Of a stretch of 64,000 bases of DNA, positions 22,949-35,700 are shown piece by piece. The stretch is from assembly GCA_017562135.1 (NCBI GenBank), contig QEYB01001152.1:62001-126000 (forward strand). Reading direction: 5' to 3'. The notes below the pieces were generated by a model. It made no database searches, was not told the origin of the DNA, and was given only the letters and a program-made list of their open reading frames with translations. Made by a program: the position numbers and the translations under genes. The stretch is from Dipylidium caninum. Its lineage: Eukaryota > Platyhelminthes > Cestoda > Cyclophyllidea > Dipylidiidae. Each line of letters opens with the position of its first letter. Position 1 is the stretch's first letter.

Positions 22949-23773
22949 GACAGACAATTTACAACACAAATAAATAAAGGGGATGACATCATCTAGCTCT
23001 CTTATGATATGGGGGACTCGAAGGCCAGCAAGCCACGGCTTAAGGGGTTTTATGCGTTTGCGCCAGGATCGAGGACGCGGCATGATCCGCATTGTGACTT
23101 GCAGAAGCCAATCAGAGCGTGCGGTAACAACTACGAAATGCACTAAACCTGTATATTTAATTTAATTCTTTAAGCCGGGGACGTTTTTTTGGTTCCCTAG
23201 CAGTCCGCGGCAAATTAATTTTGTGAAGTATTATACGGTTTACAGTAAAGCTGCAAAAGTAGCATTTCACTTGTTAGAAGGTTGAACTGTCATTCCCGGC
23301 GGGATAGTACGCCTTGGGTCCAAAGTACGGCAAATGCGGTTGACATCGAAAAGGCACCTCATGAGTGCGCATGAATGCATGAGGGAGAAAAAGCAATAGC
23401 CTCCATTATTACGCTATATTCCAAGTCGCCGTACTGTTTCTTACAGAGCTTGATTAATCATCGAAGTTCCTTTGTTATTTATCTATCAAGAGTGAACCTA
23501 TCGAAACATTCATCTCAACTTGACAGTAAGGCAGTAAGGTCCAAATTAGAGCCAGCCCATTTTAGGGCCCTTGAATAAACACGTACTGAAAGGTCCGCGC
23601 CCCGTACGTGATCATCTGCGTTAAGTCTCATCTCATTACTAAATTTCTTTGTTGCAGTCGGCCAAATGATAGTATATGCCGTTTCTATAGGTCATTGTAT
23701 CAACAAATTGATTGGCTAACTCCGTTCATTTTACGTTGGGCTAGCTTGGGTGGGGGTCCACCGGGGCCGTGGC
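22949..23773. other. Spacer upstream of EFL1
   Basis: An 825-bp region between the minus-strand candidate gene and EFL1. It holds an ATTGG/CCAAT at 23108-23112 about 160 nt above the candidate ATG and one at 23711-23715 just before EFL1, but no open frame worth calling. Confidence 0.4.
23711..23715 (+). promoter_or_regulatory. Inverted CCAAT box before EFL1
   Basis: ATTGG, inside GATTGGCTAA, lies about 60 nt upstream of the EFL1 start codon. It fits a CCAAT-box promoter but is a single short match. Confidence 0.3.
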
Positions 23774-26700
23774 ATGTCTTCTGCTAGTCAAATATTGCCA
23801 TTACTGTCCTCGCACATCGACAAAATTCGGAACGTCTGCATTCTCGCACATGTTGACCATGGTACTTATAAAACGTTTAGGACGGTTGTAATTTGGGCGC
23901 AGATGCTCTTTATTACACGCACGCCGGGACCATTTTAACTTTGTCTATCTAAATTTAAAAATGATAATCTGGTCAAGCTTTTAACCATTTATGTTACAGG
24001 GAAAACGTCGCTTGCGGACGCCCTCCTTGCCACAAACGGTATTATATCATTTCGCCAAGTGGGCAAGCTAAGATTTATGGATAGCCTAGAGGCAGAACAA
24101 GTTCGCGGAATCACGATGAAATCAAGTGCCGTGGGACTTTTCTACAATCCTTGCGTACAAATGGGCAGGCAGTTTTCTCCCGACGCCGCAGCTGATGATC
24201 CAAACTCTTATTTAATCAACCTCATCGACTCTCCGGGGCATGTTGATTTTGCGTCAGATGTTTCCACAGCGGTTCGTCTCTGCGACTGCGCTATGATTGT
24301 TGTTGACGTTGTTGAAGGCGTTTGTCCGCAAACGCGTGCCGTCATTCAACAAGCTTGGAACGAACGTCTTACTCTTATCCTGGTTTTAAACAAAATTGAT
24401 CGCCTCTTTCTTCAACTTGGTCTCTCATCCATCCAAGTTTATGATAGGATCTTGCGTGTTCTAGAACAAGTTAATTCTGTTTTGGCTGAAATGTTTACAG
24501 CGGACGTGATCCAACAAACTCGCGACAACACTGCTGATGTAGGCTTCTATGTATATTCATTTTACTTTCTGATTAACTATCATGATTTAAACCCTTTTAG
24601 GTTCCAACGTAACTTTTTATGAAATCAATATGAAACGATTCGATTTTCAATCTTGCATAAGAGTATTTGTTACACCTTTTTTCTTCCTGAACATTGAAAT
24701 TCCTGAATATTCTTCACTAGTAAAGGTGACACGATAGACAACTAGATTTTCTCGAGTCTTAAAAGTGAGCCTTATAAATATTTCCTAGGGTCCCTCAAGC
24801 ACTCGTTCGGCAGTAGGAACCTACACTTGGAGTTCAGGTTTGGAAGCAACAGATGATTCCCAGGTGTACTTTTCACCAGACAGAGCTAACGTCATTTTTA
24901 CATCCGTCGTTGATGGTTGGGGCTTTCGCATTTCCGATTTTGCAGACCTTTGGTCTAGTCGAATGAACCTTCCGAAAAAAGGTCTGTTGAAGGCTCTTTG
25001 GGGTGACTACTACTTTGTGTCGTCGCGCGATGGCGGTCCACCGCGAGTTAAGCCCAACGCCAGGGCCAAAAACAAGAAACCAATCTTTGTACAACTCGTT
25101 ATTGATAATTTGCACTTTATCTACAAGGCAAGTTTCTTCCCTATCGCTTCTCTGGAACAATTTGTACTATGCCAAAACATACCAGTGCATGTACTTTGGC
25201 TGTAACGATCATATATGATTTTCTTTAGACATTGATCGTTGATGACAACCGCGATATGGCTTCCCACATAGCTGATCGTTTGGGTATAAAATTGGATCCC
25301 CGTCTTCTCCAACAAAATGTCGATAGTCGGTCTTTGTTAGGCTCAATCCTCACACATTGGCATCCCCTTGGGCCAGCCATGTTTAGAACAATTGTGGACA
25401 TCTGTCCCAGTCCGCTTACTGCTATTAGCCATGAAAGAGCTTTGTATATGTTGTTCGGCGAGACTTCGACTACAAGAGCTGGATTGGGGGAAGAAGCAGT
25501 TATATCAGACGCTGGTGAAAGCGCGATGCATCCAGTTTCGGAGAAAGCTGAGTTGGTAGATGGAATTTCTCTGGATAATAATGAAGTTGAATGTAACGAA
25601 GATGAAATTGAATCTACGGCCTTTCCTGCTATCAATGGTATATACATATGTCTATTTAGATATCTAGTTCCCGTTTCTATATTTTTGCTGCAACCACATT
25701 TGGTCAAAAACTGACATTAACAAATTTGTACCCTAATTTGACTTTATTTTTCAGTGTTATTTCCATTTTTTTAGCTTTGAAGGTCTGTAGTTCCGAGAGG
25801 GATGCCCCCGTCATAATCTTCGTGTCTAAGGTCTTCTGGACAGACAAGCAGCGAAATACTTCTACTATCGTCTTTCCTAAGGATGCTTCAAGACTTAATC
25901 CGTACTACTTTTTTTAACTTTATTGTATGAATCCATGGCAGGAATGCATAGTTTATGGAAACATAAATAGTTAGTCTAGCCCGTAATTTCAGAAAACATT
26001 TTTTAAGATTCGTTGATATCCGGTATATCGTTTTCATTTGTATTAACGATTTTTAGGCTTGCGATTTTTTTCTTGTCTGAAAAGATGATGGACAACAACT
26101 AATCGTATGAATTTCTTCTTTTTCCATGAATCTGTTCATCTTCACATATCATATTTGGGTCTTTACCATTTATCTGTGTTAACGAACCGTAAGTCTAAAT
26201 CCATTATTTTCTCCGGGATTTATAGACTATCTAAATCCACAGATGTACAATCAATGAAAAAAGAATCCTTGAAGGCAACCAGATTTGCTCTAACAAATCG
26301 GTATACCATCCCTGATAGTAAGACCGCGACCGTACCTGCAAATTCTGCAACCGATCTCATCTTCGACAAGGAGTTCGTGGCGCTCTCGCGAATCTACAGC
26401 GGGAGAGTTAGGATTGGTCAGCGCCTCTTTGTCCTGGGGCCCAAGTTTGATGGAAGCAATGTGAGTAGGTTTCGTAGTTAGCTTCACAAATATCGCTTTT
26501 ATTGAGGAAAAACACTTATTATAGAAATCATGCATTTTAATCAACCCAATAATTTCCATTCTTAACACGATTTGCTATCCCATAGGTAGTTTTTTGGCGC
26601 CTTTTAAAATATCCTTTCGATTTTGCATTGAAAAACTTCCAAATGCGTTTTCACTTCTTCACTGTTGTTAAGGCTTTTACTTCTTAATGTATGCTCTAAC

Positions 26701-29700
26701 GATGCGAAACGTGGTAATTCTACGGTGCAACATCTGGCGAATGCGGTGAATGAGATAAAAGTTTAAATCCTGTGTTATTTTTGCAGCATAACGCCTCGCG
26801 TTATCGTGTTTAGGGAATCCTTTTTGGTAATTTACCACAACAGATCGGTTTTTGAGCAACTCTCTTCATTCGCTCGAGGTGTTCACAGTGCATTGTCGCT
26901 GTAATGGTTTGACTAGGTTCAGGATTATGGTATAGCACACACTCCTCAGCTCCAGTTACAGTTTTCGCACAAATCCGAAGAGTTTGCTACCGAGACAAAA
27001 GAGACGCGCAGATTTTACACCCTTGATCGAGTGCCGCCTCTCTCAATTCACGAAGGACCCAAATTCCTTGTCCATGCATCTTGCCTATGAGATGAAGATG
27101 ATCCTGAACTGTAGACCGTGGAAAACCGAATTTTAGTCATAATTCCCTAATAGTTTGACGAAGATCTGATTTGACCATCGTCCTCAGGATGCCGTCGGCT
27201 ATGAAAATTGTTTGTCTGTTGAGCATTGCCATAAGTGCCGTTAATTGTTTTCACTGCTTCGTTTGCCTTCACTCCTTGGTCGAACAAAAATGCCATACAA
27301 TGGCGTAAATGTCCTTCTTCATCATCATCTTCTTCTATTGTTGGCCTTAGCATCTTTCCCTCGCACTAGAACAAGAATATTTTAACCGGAGAATGTAAAT
27401 TACAATCAATATTGAACGTAGTAACAAAACTTATTTTTACTGGGTCATCTCTACATAAAAATTAGCTAAATTTGCACATGCTTTTTCCAGATACCAAAAT
27501 GCCTTTTGGATGCAGATCCTGCAGATCTTCCCCTTGGGTCTGTGCGAATACCCGAGATGGAGGACGACGATTTGTCTTTATTTCAATCCCGTCGAAGATC
27601 CTCCTCTACCTCCTCATGTTCATCTACCTCCTCCAACTTGAGTGGTTCGTTTTGTACGAACTCTGTCAGTGGTTCTGGCCTTCATGAAGACCAAGTTCTG
27701 CGCCACGTCTATGTGGGTGAAATTACTGACGTTTTGCAATTCTGCGGGGGTCAGAACAACGCTTTTCGCCTGAGCGATCCGGCGTGTCCGATTGACTCTT
27801 TCAATGCCGGTAATGTGGTCGGCCTCATGGGTGCCTCACTCATTTCTAGTTTGCCTAAATCGGGTCTTCTGGTGTCCAGTCTGCGTCTGGTCGCCTCGCC
27901 GGAGGCGCGCCGCGTACTGCCTCTGGCAGGGCTTGCGATTTGGCATGGGGCGCCAGTCGTCTCTCTTGCTATCGAGCCAGCTAGCGCTGCTGATCCTAAC
28001 GATATGGTACGCCTGGAGAAGGGCCTTCGTCTCCTCGAGCGCTCTGATCCTTGCGCCGAAGTAACGTTCTCATCTAGGGGCGAGTATCTCCTTCATGCCG
28101 CCGGTGAAATCCACATGCAAAAGTGTCTCGAGGATCTTACTGTGCATTTCGCCCCTGACCTCGAACTTCACACTTCTCCTTTTGTTGTTCCTTTTCGTGA
28201 GACCGTCACAGAGGCCTGCCCCCCCGCCTCATATGTATGGTTCGATTCTTTAGCTTTCGCTAAGGCTCAGTTGGAACAAGAACTAAGGCAAAAACGTCTG
28301 GTCTACCACGAAACGCATGAGAATTGTGTCCACTTTTGTACCACCATTGAAGAGGGGACCTCATTACAGCCGCAAAATCGTCAGCCAGAAACATTTAAAG
28401 AAATCTCGGATCCCACGCAATACCTCCCACTCGGTATGTTACAACTGCCATATAGCAAGTCACGAACCCGCGTCTTCATCCGTGTCACCGCATATCCTTT
28501 ACCTGACAACATTCTCGCCTGGCTTGAGACACGCGCTGCTACTTACATTAACGTACTTTTACGCGCCATAAAGCACAAATTATCGTCTTCACGTCGTGCG
28601 ATCGCCTGTTTAAAGATGTTTGAAGACGAGTTCTCGACTCAATTAGATGCAGTACCGCCAGAGTCCTGTGCTTTCCTGGACTGGCGTTCTCTAAAGGGTC
28701 GTCTCTTGTGTCTGGGCCCACAACAGGTAGGGCCGAATCTCCTCTTCTCTCGGCTCCGTTCTGGCCTCTTTCGTCTAGACACGGCTTGGGGCAAACCTGT
28801 ACCGCCATGGTCGGATGAGGCGCCGTCTAGTACGGGAACAGGTACCGCGGCAACAGATGAGATGAGTGAGGACTGTACCCCGCAGATTCCACTGTTGAGC
28901 TATGGTAAGGCCATTCTACGTGGCTTCCAAATGGCAACGGAACAAGGGCCGTTGTGCGCCGAACCGATGCGAGGTGTTGCTTTCGTCCTAGAGGAAATCT
29001 TCGCTGAGGATCGCATACAACTACCGACCCCTCGAATTCTCAATTCTGCCGATCTGACAAAGTCAGAAGGGAGCATTGAAAATTCGGTTGAGATTGACGC
29101 ACATGGCGAGGAGGACACGAACGTCGTAAGACACTAGTGGCCCTTATTATTGCCCCTAAATTATTGGCGAATGCCGTTTTGCGCATGCATGTTACCTAAA
29201 TTAGACATTCAACTTTTATGCTGGTACATCAATGGGTAAATAGACCTTCCCACGTAACAGTTAGCCTTATCTGATGGTTTGTGACATTCCATTCGATCTC
29301 CCATCCATTGTGCATTTATTACCAGCTTGATTTTCTGGATTTTTTGTCAAGCCTTCAAACTCCGCTCTGTTTCTATCGTTTTTACTCATTCTTTGTTCAT
29401 AATTCGTTAAAACCTATGAGCTAACTTTTAATGCATCTGACACGCTGTTCTTGTCATTATTGCTGCTGAACTACAGGCTATCTTTTATTATGAAGAACCT
29501 TAAATTCTGGTTTGCAATTCCTTAGTCTCCCGAGGCTACAAATAACGAGACTGGAGACAGCGATCCAATTCTTGCTGCTCTGAGAGCAAAGCAGGCAGTT
29601 ATCCATAAGCGGAAACAGGGAGATCCCATTTTATCCATGTCCTGGCTGAATCTTGATGCTGATGACGACTATAACGAAGACAGCGAAAATGATTGCTCAG

Positions 29701-31680
29701 ATGACTATGGTGATTGGTACAACGACGGGGACAATAATGAACATCTAAATCAAGTTGAAGAAAAGAAAACAGAAAGGGTCGGCCCAGAAGATGAGGGAGA
29801 ACGTACAGTTGAACCCGAGGTACGTCTCTTCTGCTCCATTTTTCTTTCCATTGATTTTGAGGTATCGCATCTGTCGATTTCTTTCATGCACAAAATCATC
29901 CAGGATGGTTAAGATGAAGCTATATGATAAGAACAAGCATTCCCATTAGGTAATCCCGAGTGAAGCGATATACTTTAAGGCTGTGGCCTTCCTTCCCCTC
30001 CCTCGCCCTCCTATCTTCTTAGTTTGTATGACTCAAGCGTTTATGTTTGATTGCAGAAGAAACCTACTCTTAATGATTATTTCTACTGGCAACGACGAAG
30101 GGACAATGGTTGGCTCCCGGATGTAACGCCGGGTCTGCTGACTTCTGCCATGGCTCGTGCTTGTATATCCGCTTTTATGGCCTGCCCAGCTCAAAGACTG
30201 GTCCTCTCTATGTATGATATAGAAGTCCAGGTATTATAATTTTACATGTATATCTCTTATCTACCATTCGTTCCAATTTTGAGACCTACTTTTTATCGTA
30301 TCTTAGTATAATGGTGAAAAGTAGAAAATCAAAACATAATAGAAGGGGTTTACGAGTTACGCTACCTCCTAACATTTACATTTTTTACTATCTGTCATAA
30401 TTCACAGTGCGGCAATATTAACACTTGTTGCGTCTTTTATTTATCAACCCATAGCATTTTAATTTCCGGGTGTTCTTCTTTTTATGATTTAATGGGAGCA
30501 ATCTTAGTAGCGTCCTATTCGTTGCTTGGCTTGATGAACTACGTTCCCATTTATAACTAATTGTGGCATAGGGTTAGTGGCAGCCTGTCTCATTTCATCC
30601 CCATTTTCTTGATTTTGTTTCCATCCTGCACGTGAGTTAGAGGTTTGGGGGAGGGAGGTTGTGTAACTTTTCGGTGTTTGATTTCAAGACCGGGTGCCCC
30701 AATTTGATAATAGGCTAAATTTAGGTCGATCTTTGGTTAAATGATTATGTTTTACGAGTTTCCAAGTTCGATCAACATTATTGCTCTCATTGACTCTGAT
30801 ATTCTATGCTAGAAACAGCATGAGCCAAATCTAAGTGCAACTTTAACCAATTTCCAATGACTTTTTATAATTTTTTGAACGGGATGAAGTCCGCTACTTA
30901 CCTCAGTTTTTAGAGCGAAAGAAATAGCTCAAAGTATTGGCATAATTACTAAATATTAACTTTCAACGAAGTGCCTAAAGTAGGTGCCACGGCCACCAGA
31001 ATAGTGAAACAAAAGATGTCTTTTAAGATTGGAGCTCGTGTAATGTCAGGCTTCATAATGCAAAGATTTAATCATTTTTACTTTGTTTTCTTAATAAGTG
31101 TCGAGGCGATGTGTTGGGTCGAATGTACGCGGTGCTTAGGAAGCGCTACAGTCGAGTCGTGAGGGAAGACTTACAAGAGGGCGGGGAGTGCTTTGTAATT
31201 CACGCCCGCCTCCCAGTGGTTGAGAGCTTTGGTTTGACGGATGACCTGCGTAAGCGCACCTCAGGCCTGGTCTCGCTTCCACAGTTACGACCGGGTGGCT
31301 GGGAAGTTCTTGATATCGATCCCCTTCAGCGCGACTCCAGCGGTCGCATAGCCATCCTTGGAGAAACGCACATCAAGATATGGCAACGTCAACAAGAAGC
31401 CATCAAACATCTTCGAATGTCAGAGCGAGATACCACCTCTAAAATCGATGATGCTTCCTCCCTGTCGGGTTCAGGTGTCACCACTGCCGGACGTGCTCCC
31501 TCCCCATTCTTGGATTCCGATGCTGAGGTGGACGGAGAACTGACCCAAGATGAGAACGATAAACAACTTATGCGTCTACGGGCCTACCTTCGGGAGGTAC
31601 GTAAACGGAAAGGTTTGTGCCTGCACGAACAACTCGTCATCTCAGCGGACAAACAGAGAACGCTTAAGAAAAACAAGTAG
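23774..31680 (+). CDS. EFL1: Elongation factor-like GTPase 1 (60S maturation GTPase)
   Basis: EFL1 is an EF-2-like cytoplasmic GTPase that works with SBDS to evict eIF6 from new 60S subunits. Ten exons: 23774-23861, 24000-24538, 24789-25127, 25229-25637, 25775-25901, 26226-26460, 27491-29125, 29526-29819, 30057-30230 and 31099-31680. Phases all agree, giving 1,473 residues against about 1,120 in human. Intron 1 splits the P-loop AHVDHGKT; DSPGHVDF and NKID follow. Later family blocks are SEDTAPVIIFVSK-like ERDAPVIIFVSK, RLFVLGPKFDG, GEIHMQKCLEDL, GRMYAVLRKRYSRV, RKRTSGLVSLPQLRPGGW and the final RKRKGL...DKQRTLKKNK. Extra length comes from a Ser-rich insert (about 27590-27640) and a very acidic insert (29660-29750). 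The intron at 25128-25228 uses a GC donor, and the donor at 25902 is weak. Intron 26461-27490 hosts a dead transposon. Confidence 0.97.
26570..27356 (-). mobile_element. Decayed mariner-type transposon in an EFL1 intron
   Basis: Read on the minus strand, several frames together spell a broken mariner-superfamily transposase. In order these are an N-terminal helix-turn-helix block (RHCMAFLFDQGVKANEAV), a second block (STVQDHLHLIGKMHGQG), the first catalytic region TGAEECVLYHN where the family has TGDEKW, then FPKHDNARRYAAKITQ around the second catalytic aspartate, and finally LNNSEEVKTHLEVFQ. Stops and frameshifts separate the blocks. The first catalytic Asp is Ala. The element lies antisense to EFL1 in intron 26461-27490. 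I could not find terminal inverted repeats, so the ends are approximate. It is a dead copy, and no working transposase is encoded. Confidence 0.8.
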
Positions 31681-32702
31681 CACGGATGATGAGAAAAATC
31701 ACTGATAAATCTGTGATTATTTGCTATTTTCTTATCTGTACTTCGTTATTGTATGTTCAATTCAACTTTTTATATCACCTAATTAATTCGTTATTGCCTC
31801 GTCACTTTGGTTTGCCTATTTACGCACGATCGGTGTGGATTGTCGTACCTTTCGCTCCTTTGACCGTTGAGGGATAGTGTTCTTAATTTCAGAAACGCAT
31901 GAAGGTTTCGGGTTTTCCCACGTTCCCTCAATTAGGACTCTTGTCTGTGTAATTCTCGGGGTTTGTTCACAATACTGAAAAAGTTGCTTAAGCTTGCAGT
32001 ACTAACCTTTAGCGAGATGGTCGATTAAGCAAGGTGGGCTTGCAACTATCGACAACACCAGTTCGGTTCCTGTCGGTGGGATATTGAAACGCTGGGTGGA
32101 ATATGCCAGGCCTCAGACTTGAACTGCCCGGAATTACGTCCAGTTTGTGAGCGAAGTCTGCAATCCGACTCGACATATTTCGATTTACATTTTTTTGCTT
32201 CTAAAACCCTCTGTAAGTAGCGAAAATTGGTAGATATTGCGGTATTATTAGTGAGGGCATAGGTGGCTGTCTTGACCGTTTAACAAGTGTGTCGCACTTA
32301 AAAGGGCTCCAGAAAATAGCTTCTTTAAGGCGTTAACCAACTTAAACTACCTTTGTAATAATGATACAGAAGTTTACTTGGTGCATTTGTAACGGATAGT
32401 TACTTTTTGTGACATGACAAATAAAATACTAAGAGATTTGTAACCCTTTGTTATAGTGTTAGCACCACGTTTTATAATACAGGCATGTGTAATGCATTGA
32501 AAGAGATATATGTATAGGATTATGTTCGAATCACTACATCTTTTAAAGAATATTTGTACAAATAGTCCATCATGTAGGAAACCTATGAACAACCCAATCA
32601 GCACTAATAACCGAACGCCCCACCAGTTATTATTGGTTGCAAGGGATTTCCCCTTAGCCTACTTTGTGTGGTCAAATTGTCTAGGGTTCTACGCCTTGTT
32701 TC
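31681..32702. other. Intergenic region between EFL1 and LMBR1-like gene
   Basis: About 1 kb of AT-rich sequence that must hold the EFL1 3' UTR and the LMBR1-like promoter. An AATAAA occurs near 32420, far from the EFL1 stop. No other feature was seen. Confidence 0.5.
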
Positions 32703-35700
32703 ATGGATATTCCTGATGAAACACTTCATCAAGAAGCAAACTTGTTTTATGACAATGTTCGTGCTCTTGTGGTTGTCTTTTTGACGGTCTCAGTTCTTCT
32801 GCCACTGTCATACCTCCTCGTTGCCTCAAAACGATTGTGCAAAGAACCTTGTCTATCACAGGACGATCTTTCTATACATCGGTTTATAATGGGAGTGTGT
32901 GCATTTACTATGACACTCAGTGCTACGATGGTCTTCATGCTTCCCTTGTCTACCCTTGCCAATGAGGTACTGATTTTATTTCCGAACTGTTACTATGTTC
33001 AGTGGATCAATACCGGATTGCTACATAGCTTTTTTGTATTCGTCCAGATATCATTCAAGGCCACGTGTGTTCTGATACCATTTAGTTTCTTCTTTTTGTC
33101 ATCACATAGTGTGTACAAAGGCAGTAAGGCCGTGTCTTCGCGTTTTTTCTACTCCCTTTTATATCTCGCGGTGACATACCTTGCTCTTTTCGGCATCTTC
33201 ACCACTTTAGCCTCTACCTTTATGCTTGCTTTTAACTTCCGAAACACTACTGATATCTATAATTCAATTACAAGAATTCTGCCTCATGCCTGTTTTAACT
33301 CAACAATTTTTTATTACTCCTGGCCGCTGCAAGTTTTGGGAGATTTTATTTGCTCCGTCGATAGTGCTCTAATATTTATGGAGCAGTCTGTTTCTTACAT
33401 TGGCCTAGGCCTTCTATTATTTTCCATCCCCAGTGGAATCCGGTGTTTAATTATCCAAATCTTAAAGGCTTCCACTACTCAATCCTTACGTTCTGCTCCC
33501 AATGATGTCTACGACCATCAAGCGGCAGATATGAAATATCATCTGCAGTTTGAACAGTGCTTGAGATATATCGAAGGCCTCAACGAACCCCTTCGAAGGT
33601 CACTTAAGTTGCAGGTCGTTAGTTCACATTACCAACTCCGCCCATATACATTTAGCGAGATTCCTGCTCAAATTTACTGTTGGGAGTCTAAAACGTCAAT
33701 AAATTCGGACACTTTGTGTTGTGAATTGAAGCAGTTGTCTCCTAGAACCAGCCGGTCACTCCTTTCCTCTTTGGCTTTCCTCGTTCTCTTGACGGTGCTT
33801 CTTGTCGCTGCTCTCTATGCATCAATAAATGTGATTGTGTTGCTTTATCATCTTTTGTTGTCCCGCACACACTTCCATGCGGACCATTCTTCTCGGAGTA
33901 CAATTCTCTTGGGATACGAATCTGTATCTAAGTTCGGATTCGTTGGTGCCAGCTTACAGGTACGTAGTTTTTACTAGTAGCTTTTATTTAAAGTTCCTGA
34001 CTTTCTTATACATTGATTTAAAACAGATATCCGGTAACATTGGTTGTGAAAAATAAATCACGTTGCCTACTGTTCCTCTTTAAATAATTGAATTTAAATA
34101 TCACAGTTTCCCAATCAATGATTTTTTCGTTTTTTATTTCCTGAGCCTTTTGTGAGGATTCAGCAAGCCTCTCATGAAGATTTACAAAATAGTCTTGAGG
34201 ATCACCCACCGCTGCAGTTGTAATCTATCTTTTCGTAAATTTTTCCCTGGAATTGATTGCTTTAGAATAAGTTTTTAATTCCTGATATTAAAAAAGGTTA
34301 AGCAGTTAATATGCTTGCAATTTCCTTAAAATACATTAGGCGTATTTTTGCTCCCTAATGAACTCATGACAGGGGGTCTATTTTTTGCCGATAATGAGGC
34401 TTCCTTATCTAATTTGTGCTCAAATGATGTCCGATTCAACAAACAGCATATTTTGCAATTTGCATGACTACTTTGGCTGAGGTATACTTTTTTTTGGTGT
34501 ATACCACTAATTGTTGGTTGACTACTGTTTCAAATGGTATGTTTACTCCTCTCGTTCTCTTTGGTCAATGTATATCTCGTCTTCCTAGGACTGTGTACTT
34601 CAGCGCTCTGGTTGTTGATTTAAGTAATTTCGTTTGAGGTATATCGAGTATGTGTTTCCTCCGGTTCTTTAATAATTGTTTACCATAGAACCAATTTTCC
34701 GTTCACAAAATTGTTTTCAATTTTACCTCCTTTTACATATTTATAAAGATGCAAATGAAGTGGTTTGATATGGGTATGAATTTCGAACGTACACTACGTC
34801 TTTTCGACGTAGATTATTATGAATAAAGTTACTCACTTGATGAACTAGCTTATGCACGATTCATTATCACCCATCTGTGTTTTTTCGGTATGAGATTTTA
34901 GCCCCAACTTGTCAATACTTATCTTTCCGTTTCCCCATTGTTTTATGTATAGTGTCCAGTATTACAACGGACAAAATGCGGCTATTTTGCGGCTACATAC
35001 TCGAAGCACTTACTAAACATGCTTCTTCCATAAAGACTATTACAAATTGCTTGAATATTTTGTGTGTGCGACCCCAGCGTGCTTCTTCAGACCACTTGGT
35101 GGATTTGGAAAATTAAAGAAGCATCACACTACAATAAATTTCTCTGTCTAATATACTTGAGCATATTAAGTACCCTTGGTCTTTTCACGTATTTAGGTCC
35201 CCTCCCTTGTGGCTTTTGCGAAGCTCTTGTTTGTGCTCGTCAAAATTGTCTCCGCCTAACCGGATTGCACTCCCAGTTTCCTGGTGTAATATCTTTTAGA
35301 TTTTCCTTATTAGAAATGGAGATCTCCTCCTCTTTGATTAATAATTTCACGATATTTATTGCTCCTTTAAGGAATATCAAGCCGTGTAAGCAATTGAACT
35401 TTTTTAGAGCCGTTTCTTAATTCAGGTAAGCTTCAATACGGAAAGAAAATCCTATCAGTAAGTGTTTCCCGACCAGCGTATGGCAATAATTCTTCCAATT
35501 CCCTAATAGAATGGCGCTATAGGATGTGCATGAGTTTCCTGACTAAGCTTATCCAATTCCGCATTTGTTGGTTAAACAAGATGCTACTCATTTCCTCTTC
35601 TCGAACGTTTTTCTTGAAACAGATCTTTTACTTGAGTCGCTTATTACTTCTATAAGCGACACTATAAGTCTTTTCTTAACTGCTTACGAAAATTTTATTA

